This document shows positions 16,301-27,081 of a DNA stretch of 64,000 nt, one piece after another. The notes under the pieces are model-generated. The model had not been told where the DNA came from. It did not search any database and worked only from the letters and a program-made list of their open reading frames with translations. The stretch is taken from contig OZ038320.1 in NCBI GenBank assembly GCA_964035795.1, positions 21,904,589-21,968,588 of the forward strand. The letters are read 5' to 3'. A program made the position numbers and the translations under genes. The DNA is from Pterobdella sp. o SKG-2022. Lineage: Eukaryota > Annelida > Clitellata > Hirudinida > Piscicolidae. Every line of letters begins with the position of its first letter. Within the stretch, counting starts at the first letter, position 1.

Positions 16301-19300
16301 TGTTCACAGGTTCAAAAGGTTTTTTTGTCTCTTTTGTGTAATAGACGTTAGATTAAGTTTATATTGAAGTTTATCAGATACACTTACAACGACAAATTTA
16401 AAAACCAATGTTTATTAACATGTGATGAAAGTGTCAAAAACCTTAAAAATTTTTGTTTTGATATATCAAAAAATCATGATGAAAAATTTCATATTATTGA
16501 ATGCAAATTTGATTTCAATTTTTTGTCAAAACCTCAATACTACATACCTTGTACGAAATTATTGACTGGACAAAGATTTATCACTTGAGAGGTTTCGCAT
16601 GGTTTTGGGGGCGGATCGGGCACGTTGAATGAGTGCACCACATCTACCAGGCGATTGTCACACAGCAATTGTTGCATCAAACACCAATCTATGCTGATGT
16701 CTATGGGAGGTTTGTGGCATAATGGAAGTTTTTTATTTCATTTCTTTGGGTTTTCTTGCTTTTAGATGAAGTTCATTTGAACTATTTATATTTGAAAAAA
16801 AATTCCATTAGGAAGAAACAGCATGTAGAATATTTTTTATTTAGATAGTAACTCATAGGATTGTAATGCATAACAAGCAATAAGCAGGGTCGGTACGATG
16901 AGGTTGAGGCAGAATACGATTACGAAAAACCGGCTTTACGATTTACCAAAAATGAAAGTAAAAATAAAGATTAAAAAATTTTAAATAAAAATAACTTGAT
17001 TTAAAAACGAAAATTTTCTCATAAAGGTAAACGTTGTGATTTTTAAAATCTTTTTTTAATCCTTCAGAAACACCGTATGTATCTTATTTCCAATAGTTTT
17101 TCGTTTATTTCTTCAAAAATGCAAAATCCATAAATACAATTTATTTAAAAACTATAATTTTCGATAAGTAAAACCTTATAATGAAAATAGAGTTATTGTG
17201 AAAATTCTCATATTTTGAAGAAATAAACGGAAAACTATTGAAATCTTGTTATGCAACTTGACGACTATGATCACGAACAATGGCTTCGACTAGAGTTTTG
17301 AGAACACCCATTAAAAAAGCGATTAAAGAATATTCGAAGTTGAAAACTATGACTACAATTTAATTTAATCAACGGCAACCCTGGCATAAAATACTAACCT
17401 ACCGAGGAAGTGTTAATGACCTCGATGGGTTTGAAAGGTTTCAGTTCAATACCTCCAATCCACTCGCCAAACCTTAAGTTTTCAAAATAAATACATCACC
17501 TACCAACGAAAAAATTTTTGAAAAATTAAAATACCAATATAAGGGTGAAAAACTTTCACATTAACAAAAATCTGTTAAAAATTATTTCATATAAAATAGA
17601 AGGCATTTATACACCTGAATGCTACACTTTTTCTTTCATCATCACTATCCTCCCAAAACATTGACCTTTATTAATTTGTTATCATCATTAGACAATTTTT
17701 TCATAAACTATATCTCATAATACAATATTTCATGAAATTATGTTGAATATTTTCATTAGTTTTATGAATATTTCAATAAAGAAAGTAAAATACATGATCT
17801 TGAACTCAAGAGGAAACTTGGTCATTTTGACACACAAGTCTATGCTTATCTCTTTCTCTCCCACCTTAATCATTTGCATATTGATATCTTTTAAAAAATT
17901 AATAAAAACAACTATTAAAATTCAAAATTTCTAAAAATTAACAAAATAAGCCTTCATAATAAATATATATAAATATCATCTTTTTAGATAACAAATAAAT
18001 AATAATTAATAACGAATAATACTATTATATAACTAATAATTACTAATTAATTACTATTATATAACTAATAATCAATATTGAAAAAATCAAAACTCAAATG
18101 AAAATAATTGATCTTCCACTGAAAACCAAACAAACATACAGTGAGACACAAACTGTCATTATAAGTTCCCCAAGTGTCGCATAAGCATTCAATATTGATC
18201 AACAAATATTCATCTGCTTTTAATATAACTTCATCATTGAAAGCATTATCAGTGACATCTTGGCACCCGGTTGGTTTGTTATAACAAGGGTTATTGGTGA
18301 AACAAATTTTGTTGCAATCATTGTTATAACAATTGCTATAATTTGAATATGTTTTTAGAGAATTCAAATCTTTCGCTGTCCTGTATGATGTTATAACTAA
18401 TAACCCCTTGTTACCACTCAACACGTCTCTAATATTGTTGTTGTTGCTCTTGTTATTTTTAAACATTATATTTAACTTAACGTTAGTTTTTTGAGGTTCA
18501 TTATCTTTTATTGAGGTTTTTTTGTTATTATTCTTTGTTGTGTTAGGATTATGAGTTTTATCGCCATTGTTAGTTTCATTATTGTTGTTATTATTGCTTA
18601 AATTACTGACAATTTTTGATTTTTTATCGTTTTCATTTCTGATGGCACCAAGCTCATAGCCTTGTTTGTAACTCTTACTGAAGTCATAGTTGTCGATTTG
18701 ATCCTCACTACCATAGGCATTGCTGATTAAGAATCCACTGCTATGAATTTGAAAAAGATTGCTGATAATTCTTTTGCTTCAAAATTTAACTAGTCAAAAT
18801 TATACTTATTTAATGAAAAGAACTATTAATATTATAAACGATAGAAGCAAAATAATTTCAAACACAAGAGACCAACATTTGAGGAGCGAAAAACATAGAG
18901 AGACAAGAAACTGGGACTTTGTTTCTACTATTGTTTTTCAATAAAATAAACTTTGTTTCTCTGGTTCTACTTCCCATTGAAAATTCTATTTCAGCGTCTT
19001 CTAGGTCAGCCTTGAGTTTTCTGATATGCAAAAACATGCTTGAAAATAAGCTAAATTAATCTAATAACTTAATTTTTCTAAAGTAACTATTTCAAAAAAA
19101 AGCTCTACAAATAAAAGATTTTCATACACTGAGTCTATCTCTTTCAGATCGTCAAGAATGACCATTTCGACACTACCACCATCTTCATCTTCAACATCAA
19201 CAACACTTACCAACAACTCTATAGTTTGGCTTGTGAGTTGGTTGCAACCCACTATCAAAATATCTCTGTCCACCTGAGTTTCATTGAAAAGTTTAATAAA

Positions 19301-21201
19301 AAATATAATTTTTTCAAATTCATGAAAACTAAAAAAACTTAAACTAATAATAAATCATGTTGTATAATGAAATCTTTCCAAAAAACTCACAACCTTTTTG
19401 ATAGGTTGGCAGCTAACACAAAGATTAATACACTGGAAAGGAGGGATGCTTGCACTATATGGGTCTATGTCCACTCTACATAAAAGTCTCTCCTTTTCGT
19501 CTTGCTGCCAATGGTAGTTCAAAAATATATTCAGACTCATAGTCATGAATAAAAAACCAATATAAAAAACCAAAATATATCATTTAAAATAAAACCAAGG
19601 CAATAGTTACCATAAGCCAACAAAACGGAACGCAAAAAGGACTGTTGTTGGTCATAGTTACACATTGCAAATACTCTTCATTGACTCTAAGTTTTTCAAA
19701 CGTCAAATGGCAGGTATTCAAACTCAAACATGCGTCCTTTACTTCTGCTACAACCGTTAGCAGTCTGCCAAAAGAGGTATAAGTTTTCATTAAATCCAAT
19801 TTTATATATACAATAATATACATAAACAAAAACAAAAAAATAATAATGAAGCTGAAAAGACCGTAAATGAAATCAACAAAACTAATGTTCACAACAGCAA
19901 AGACCTATCGGTAGGCTGTTTATCGACGAAGAGACGAAAGGTTCGTCTGAGAGATCTGGCAATATCAACCCTCACACACACTTCCACAGGTATCGACTCG
20001 AGTGGTTTAATGTCACCACTCTCAGGCTCTATCCTCACCGTTAATGTCTGCATTGTGAAAATTGGTGTATTATTTTTTATTTTAGAATCTTTATGAACAT
20101 ATTCGTATTTGAAGTTCCAAGAGTGATATGAGATTAACAAAAATATAACTAAAATCAAATGGAAAAAATATCGTAAATTAAATTGTAAAACTGGAAATTA
20201 AAATAACCTCTGAAACACCACCCGTCAAACTGTATTGGACACAGAGTCAGTTATAAATAGATACAAACCCTTCTACATGAGGCATCTCTTAAGGCCCAGT
20301 GTACGTAGTGACAGGTGGGGTTGGTGATGGTGATGCAACACGTGGATCTTTCGTGCACCATTAACAGACCCAGGTCCAAAAGAGAGTCACTCAATATCAA
20401 CTCCGATGCCTTGTTGGAGTTTGTATATAATTTGATAAGTGTTTTGAAAGACTGTGTGTGAAAGTTTCAAGTTTTTACGTTATAAAAATTTGATTTTACG
20501 ATTGAAAGTTAGTTGTAGATTTATCATTTGAAGTTAAAATTTTTTCTATACTTTTACCTCTATTTTCATACTAAAATAATCATTATGAAACATTAAAATC
20601 AAAGAATGTTAAAATGGATAAAGATTTCAAAAACCACCTCAATTTTTCCCATCACCCTCAAAACCAACGGACACACGTTCTCTCCAATCTCACAGAAGAT
20701 CATTTGGTTAAAATCACCTAGAAATTATCACTCAAAAAAACACAAGATTTCATTTTCACCATTGTCATCGAAAGTATTATCAAAAGTTTAAAAATATTTA
20801 AATTAAGGTGTTAAATAAGTTAGTACTAATATCAAATACAAAAATTAAAAAAAACGATTTCAAAAAAATAAATATCAAGTTTTTGCTTCTTTATCTTACT
20901 GCTTTAAATATCTAATTGATTAAAAAATAACTTTTAAGCTAACTAACAAAATGACGGAATTTTGAATGAAATATGTAAATATAAAAATTAAATAAAACCT
21001 AATTTTGTTCCAGTTATTTCCAATTGAATTTTTTTCTCGCTTTTTGAACCTTATGGAAAAAATTTGAAAGAATTGGTGAAGGGAAATAATGAAATTTAAA
21101 AAGTAAATACCGAACGGGTACGACAAAGAATTAAAGTAACATAGAAAGGAGCTTATTTGATTATTATAAGTAATTAAAAACAATCGCCCCCGGGTGGATT
21201 C

Positions 21202-21242
<41 letters not shown>

Positions 21243-24200
21243 GTTGCGCCACGAAGGCCGACGATCACTCTGCATTATAAACTATAGAATTCAATAATTT
21301 ACCAACAACTCCTGAAGTGGGATCGATTTTCACTTGTAATTCATCATTTTTTTCGACCCATTTAAACTTCGTTTCACTTGAACCTTTATTCGCCACCTTC
21401 ACAACATTAGTTTAATGATAGTTTATTCATATTCATCGAAAATAATCGCGAATTTGTTGTTTTTCTTTTTCAACTGAAAAACGTTTAATAAAAAATGGTT
21501 AAATATTAAAAGTTATATATTCTCGTTATGAAAAGATATCTAAATATTGACACATTTTTAAGTAGAAAAATGGTTCGAAATTATGCTTAGCGATACATTT
21601 GTTTCAAAAAACACAAACTTCTCAACGCCTTTATAAAGGTTTTTTGAATCTTATGAATTTTTTTAAAACTCAACTAACATATACATGGAATGTTCTGATA
21701 TGATGAATGGTGAGAGGTTTAACGAAAGGTACGATACAGGGATGCAAGCACAACTGAGGATTGTCACTTTTGCCTTTCGCTTCCATCACTAAGGCTAACG
21801 CTTCGCATTTCGTTTCTGTCGTTATGAATGTAAACAGTGAGTTTCTCTAAAAAATGAAATTTAGTACACGGAAAATTGAGCATTGATAAAAATAACAAGT
21901 GTAAAAATTTCAGAGCGTACATGACGAAATAAAAATGAGTTACTGGCTACTAAGTTCAGTATAAAAATTATAAATATATAATTATTTTTATTTATAAAAA
22001 ATGTTTTCCGTTGGAAATGATATGTGAACCGACCTTGAGGCATACTCAGGGAAGAAGCATCGGTATATTGGAGTTTCAATTGCAACAAACTTTGATACAC
22101 ATTTTTCTGAAAAATAGCAGAGGGAAATATGAAATTAGATTAATTATAAAGTTTTAAGCTATAAGAAACGGTAAATTTCACTATCCGCTATCTTCATTCA
22201 AAACTATTCATAATTAAACATTATTTTTACTTTAAATGAACTTAAAATCCCTTCGATAATTATTTTATACAATCTTATTAACTCAAAAGCCATTATACTC
22301 TATGAGGAGTGAAAAGAATTTGGAAGGAAATGACTGAGCATGGTTCGAAGGTACCAGATGAAGGTTGCACCGAGAAAATGTCATCCTCTTTGTCTTTCCT
22401 TTCTTCTGAGGCTTTGGGTTTGGTGTCATTAATTCCAATAAGGTAGATTGATTTATTCAATAAAAATCAGTATTATTTCATCTAATTTTATTAGGAATAT
22501 TTAAAAATATCATTTGGTTATACTTTCATTATGAAAATCGCAATGAGTACTTTTCCAGTAGAAGTCAACGTCTGTATTTCTATCAAATATATTGTTTTTA
22601 TAAGAGATAATAAGCAATTATAAAAATTCATTTTATACTGTCGGCCCGTATGGCTCAGTGGTTGAGCATTAGACTACTTAGCTAAAGTTACCGGGTTCGA
22701 TCCCGCGTGGGCCAACAATTAGCACCTGTTTCACAGTGTGTTTTCGCTACATTAAATTTTTAGCAAGCGCTTTGAACTACTAGGAAAAGCGCTTTATAAA
22801 TACCGCATTACATTACATCACACACAAACCCACACAATTTTAATAATTCTTGAAACAAAGATTGGCATGAAAAAATTGCGTTCTAACAAATTGTTAGAAA
22901 GAGTGACAGTCTTGCAGCTTGTTTGGCCTGAAGGAATAGTTGGAAAAATAACTCTGATATCTGCTTTATCATCCTTCAGAAAATCATCGGGTTCTTTTTG
23001 GTTAGGCGGTTGAACGTCAATAACTTCTACGTCAGGTAAGCGGCCTTTACCTTTGAGAAATTTATTTCAACTTTTAAAACCAACAGCTTCTAGCGCATTT
23101 GAATATTATATTTTCATTTTATATATTATATTTTTTATGCGTTTCACAAAGATGGTTCAATAAAATTGTATTTCCAGGTGAAATATTTTAATGAATCGTG
23201 AGGATTCAAAAGTTGCTCTTTTAAGATTATTTCCGCGTAGAAACACTAAACCAAGTTTGAACTAATTCAAATTCCATTGGTTGAATTGAAAAAATAAAAT
23301 TTAAAAATTAAATAAGAAATTTTTTTAACAACTAAATGCCTTAATTTACCAAACGATGTGTTGCAAAAATATATGACAAATAACTATTAGAAGCAATAAT
23401 AATTGATTATCTTTATTAGTAACAAACCTTTGATGAAGAAACTGTGTGTATTACAATTATCACAAACAATGAAAACTTCTTCGTTGAATTCTTGAGTTAT
23501 TCTCGGTTTGAAAAGTATTAAAAGTTCCGCACTTTCATCAGTTTCAAGTCGAAAACAGGGATTTAAAATTTCAAAGGCCTCTCCTACTGATATCGAACTC
23601 TCTTTATAAATATTCTGTGATTTTTATAAAACATTTAGTAGAAATACTTAAAACAATTAAAACGAATATAAAGTATAAAATTCATAAAAATTTAAATTGA
23701 AATTTAAAAAAAATTCATATTTAAACACAGCTTTTAATCTGAACAACGTTTTCTCAATCATACGCTTACTACAGGTTCTATAAAATACCTATTATTCTAA
23801 CTTTGAACTGGGAGTGAGGCCACTGGTAAACCAGGCAAAACAGACCACAACCTCCACTATTGAGCATCGTACTTCTGTGCCACTTGAACGTGCCTACTAA
23901 GCAGTCCCCTATGTCTATCACCTCTGGCACTGTTGTTTGCGTGGAGTATAGCTAGCTATTTCAAACATTTATACGATAGTGTTTGATATATTTTAATTAT
24001 TAAACTAAAAAATTGATGTTTTTCATTGGAACATATAAAAATTTTTGCTCACATATAAGCAAAGGTGGTGCTCTAAGGGCTTTGAGCGGTACTGAAAAAC
24101 AATTCACCTTTTGATACATTTAACTTAGTTTTAAATACTTTCTTATGAACTTTAATAAGGCTGATCTATAAAAGTAAACTGGTTTTATGAAATTAAAATC

Positions 24201-26713
24201 AAAAGTAACGATTCAAAAAACACCTGAACCTACCCATGGGGATACAAGTTGTTTTTCGGTACCACAACCGGTGTTAATAATCTTACCAATACACGCGTTA
24301 TTTTCTACATTATCACCACACATTTCATTCAATGATTGAGTTTCAACCATAATAACGTCTTCAAACTGCATCATGGAGTCTGCAGTAAACCTCACTTTAA
24401 ATTCACAATGCAGGCCTGGGGCTATGAGACCTGAATCGCTTGGGAACCTACCTGCATTATTTGGTGTGATGTGATTTGAGTAAAATAAAATCGAAAATTT
24501 TTGGCATTTTGGCTGTGTTCAGAGGTTTTTTAAGTTTTTTAGTCACAAAGCTCATTTATAGAACTTCATATTAATCAGCTAAAGGCTTCACATTAATCAG
24601 TCTTTTCTATATGAATTTAATTTTCAATAAGTGCCTAAAATAAAACTAATATAATGATTTTTTCCAAAAGCCACAATAAAATGACTATAAAACTGTTTTT
24701 CATACTTGAAAATGTTACGTTGATAACGAAAAGCTTCTTATCTTTATAAACTAACTAGTGTTCTGAAATAATACTCATAACGCTAATAGTTTTAAATCCA
24801 CCTTTTCTGTTGTATCACTTTCTATTTCGAATTATTTAGTGAATTAACGCTTTTAAAATCTAACCTAAACTGGCAGAGAAGTTTTTGCTTTGAGGGGGAA
24901 TAATTCTAAGATAAAGACTTCTGTTGGAAATATTTCTCAGTCTTAGATTTGTCTGGAAAAGTTCAAGTACTACAATTTTTATCATACCATATGAATGAAT
25001 CATTCATCCATAGTTTTGACGTTGAAATAAAAAGATTACTTCATAGACTTTCCCGATATTATAAGCTGTAAAAATTATTTCTTCTGGAATAGCCTTGAAA
25101 GATTGAGTGTCACTATGGGCAGTTTAATATAGTTTGAGTCAGAGCATTCGAAAAATGTATAAATAATAAACAGTGATTTTTAAAAAAAAACTTGTTAAAA
25201 TCGTAGTGGTTTTCGAAGGCTGAAAAATTGAAAAAAAATTTTTATTCAAACTACAAAGCTTTCGAACAAACTTGATAATCTAAGTTTGAATTATAAAAAA
25301 GCTTCGTGCTTTGAATAAAAAAAAATATTAAGATTTTTTCAAAATTAATCTTTTGTTGAAACATCAAAAATAAAAAGAGTTCAAAAACTGTTTGTTTTAT
25401 AAAGGTATTTTTATATATAAATAACATACCAAGCTATTTTAGGCAACGAGGAACATTTATAAAAGGATTTGTTCAAAATACTTTGACAAAGTTGGAGACT
25501 TGACTTTAATTTTTTCAACTTTTTGTTGTGGTTATTTATATTATTATTGCTTTTTTTGAGTTTAAATGGTTTTTTAACAGCCTTATTCTCACGTGGATAA
25601 CTAAGCTTTTCAAAACTATTTGTTTTGATTGTTTTATCGTGTTTAGTTGTTTCTTCGCTGTAAACGATATTCGACTTTTGAGTATTTAGCAGAGTTTGCA
25701 ATTTTTCACCAAAATAAGTTTCATTATGTGGGTTTTCACTGGAGAGTTTTATTGGTACCAAAAGCTTATTTTTCTTCAAGGAGTTTGAATCTAAAAATGT
25801 ACTCAAACTATCTGAAACTTTGTAAATGATTTGAATAAGTTTAATTTTCATATTTTAAAATATTAGAATCTTATTGTATTGGAATTAAGAATTTTTGAAA
25901 AAACTCACAAGTTATAAAGTAAAGTTTCAAACAATTATATTCATTAAACAAAAAATTTTTTTTTGAATTTTTCACTGATTGTACGAAAAAAATTTAAAAA
26001 AATAAATGACGAGTTTTTTTATTTAATGAATTTATTTATAAATTTTCAACATATATCACAACATTTTGAAAAACCAAGTATTTTCATAAAGTATTTAGCG
26101 ATTAGCATTATTCAAGTTTATTTGGTAAAAAGCTTCCGATAGTGTTATATATTTTATTAGAATTACTAATATTTTAATAGCTCACAATTTACAATTAGAA
26201 ATTGCTTCAAAAGTGCTATAAAATAATATACAATATAAATGTAATATCTAGCTACTCACTAAAAGGAAGACTAAATTTTTCTAAGTTCTCATATTTCTTT
26301 TTAGGATCTTTTTCTTCATTTTGAATAAATGAGTTTTTTTGGGATTCTAAAATGTGTTTTTCAAAGAAGTCGTATGTTTTTATAGAATTATTCTTTTTTT
26401 GGTTGATCTGCATGAAATGAAATTAACGATTAAATATAAATTTTGATTTAACCTACTTTAGCTATAATATTGGTGAAGAATAAGAGCCTAAGAAACACAA
26501 ATATACAAGAAAAAAAACACGAAACAGTTTTTCACTCACTTCTGCTAGTTTTCTAAAAGACCCTGTGGCATCTTTATTTGATTCTCTTAACGAAGAATGT
26601 GTTTCATAACCCGATAAAATGTCTTTTTCCAAAAATGAAGAATTTTTGAAAACTTTATTTAACGTGAAAGATATATCTTGTTGCTTCAAGCCACTTCTGC
26701 GATTTAAATTCAT
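13392..26713 (-). CDS. Multi-ASH-domain (HYDIN-family) ciliary protein, DLEC1-like
   Basis: Long spliced gene starting at ATG 26713-26711 (MNLNRRSGLKQQ) and ending at TAA 13394-13392. Exons worked out with matching phase: 26540-26713, 26260-26407, 25430-25811, 25040-25112, 24865-24952, 24224-24451, 24053-24091, 23802-23929, 23428-23614, 22888-23050, 22524-22579, 22299-22405, 22034-22106. Further coding blocks, borders approximate, lie near 21660-21850, 21290-21410, 20620-20730, 20240-20440, 19895-20050, 19610-19760, 19390-19530, 19110-19275, 18930-19020, 18110-18760, 17400-17475, 16585-16725, 16045-16310, 15842-15960, 15556-15660, 15145-15230, 14810-15015, 14690-14735, 14500-14600, 14190-14270, 14036-14110, 13685-13810 and 13392-13528. 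The blocks repeatedly show ASH beta-sandwich patterns: LRLRNISNRSLYLRIIPPQS, GLIAPGLHCEFKVRFTADS, PLKALRAPPLLILPEVIDIG, VQPSSGTFEPCSVISFQI, LDLGLLMVHERSTCCITITN, SKTLQLKNATLSPTRWSLVQ. The order LRNIS, then APG...VRF, then RAPPLLILPEVID recalls DLEC1. Such proteins sit on or near axonemes; that role is inferred from the family. A ciliary HYDIN, CFAP47 or CFAP74 relative is the alternative. Confidence 0.75.
15312..15413. repeat. Palindromic element, copy 3 (DLEC1-like intron)
   Basis: The left arm starts at 15312 with ACTGAATAATACAGAGCTTTT. The right arm, on the opposite strand, reads ACTGAATAACACGAAGCTTTT and ends near 15413. The inner part (ACTCACATTTTCAA) resembles the shared core of copies 1 and 2, but the outer arm sequence is different. 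Confidence 0.75.
17087..17244. repeat. Inverted repeat with 35-base arms, different family
   Basis: Left arm 17087-17121 (starting TTTCCAATAGTTTTTCG) is complementary, with about three mismatches, to right arm 17209-17244 (ending CGGAAAACTATTGAAAT). About 87 bp of AT-rich sequence separates the arms. It lies in a DLEC1-like intron. The arms do not match the five-copy palindromic family. It may be a small foldback or MITE-like element. Confidence 0.75.
21175..21179 (-). terminator. Pol III terminator of tRNA-Asn
   Basis: Five consecutive T on the minus strand, starting six bases past the tRNA 3' end, the usual RNA polymerase III stop signal. Confidence 0.8.
21185..21258 (-). tRNA. tRNA-Asn (anticodon GTT)
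   Basis: A 74-base cloverleaf lies on the minus strand. The acceptor stem GCCTTCG pairs with CGGGGGC with two G-U pairs. The D arm is GCGCAACCGGTTAGCGC, the anticodon arm is CGGCTGTTAACCG, and the T arm GGTGG-TTCGAAT-CCACC is intact. The discriminator base is G, as in eukaryotic tRNA-Asn. No CCA is encoded, as expected for a nuclear gene. A run of five T follows the 3' end on the same strand (plus 21175-21179), a Pol III terminator. It sits in an intron of the DLEC1-like gene, on the same strand. Confidence 0.96.
22641..22826 (+). mobile_element. tRNA-derived SINE
   Basis: The first ~73 bases resemble a tRNA with a Pol III A box (TGGCTCAGTGGTTGAG) and B box (GGTTCGATCCC). The T stem is imperfect, and there is no oligo-T terminator after the tRNA-like part. 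It continues into an unrelated body (CAATTAGCACCTG...) and ends with GCGCTTTATAAATACCGC and a short ATTAC-type tail (CATTACATTACATCAC). This is the layout of a tRNA-headed SINE mobilised by a partner LINE. It lies antisense in an intron of the DLEC1-like gene, about 60 bp from an exon border at 22888. Only one copy is seen here, so family status is inferred from structure. Confidence 0.8.
25239..25322. repeat. Palindromic element, copy 4 (DLEC1-like intron)
   Basis: The left arm at 25239 reads TTTTTATTCAAACTACAAAG and continues CTTTCG. The right arm, on the opposite strand, reads TTTTATTCAAAGCACGAAGC and continues TTTTTTATA, ending near 25322. The centre contains CTTGATAATCTAAGTTTGAA, a shifted version of the inner core seen in copies 1 and 2. 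Confidence 0.75.
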
Positions 26714-27081
26714 GATTATTAAATGTATTAAAGAAAGGTAGCTTAGCAACAGTTTTGGAACATTTAATGAAGTTTTTAAAAAAACTCATTTAATCATTTT
26801 CTTCACTAAGGTTTCAAGAATAATGTTTTATGAAAAAACCTTAATAGACCTTGCTATTTATTTATCTTTGCCAAAGAAATATATAATAACATCTTAAAAT
26901 GGCGATACATTGTGTTTAGTTTGTAAGTCTATTGATATAAAACGTTTCAAATTAAAATAAAGAAAAACAATAAATTTATGTTTAAATGTAAAAAAATTAG
27001 ATTATAATCTCGTCGTTCAAGCGTCAAATCTTTGTGTTTAAGACCCGTTCGATATCAAAATTATTTGAATTTTGATAGAAT
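26714..27081. promoter_or_regulatory. Divergent promoter region between DLEC1-like gene and SLMAP
   Basis: Only 368 bp separate the two start codons, which point away from each other, so this interval must contain both 5' untranslated regions or part of them and probably a shared bidirectional promoter. It is AT-rich, with no obvious TATA element at a fixed place. The string AAAATGGCG near 26897-26905 resembles the core of a YY1 site; this match is suggestive only. Non-coding first exons further away would change the picture. Confidence 0.5.

Noticed and set aside
22641..22713. Functional tRNA gene on the plus strand
   Set aside because: The T stem is imperfect, no Pol III terminator follows, and a SINE body and tail are attached, so a SINE is the better reading.
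24708..24745. Sixth palindromic element (CTTGAAAATGTTACG... AAAAGCTTC)
   Set aside because: It resembles the right half of the family, but no complementary left arm was found, so it is at most a relic.
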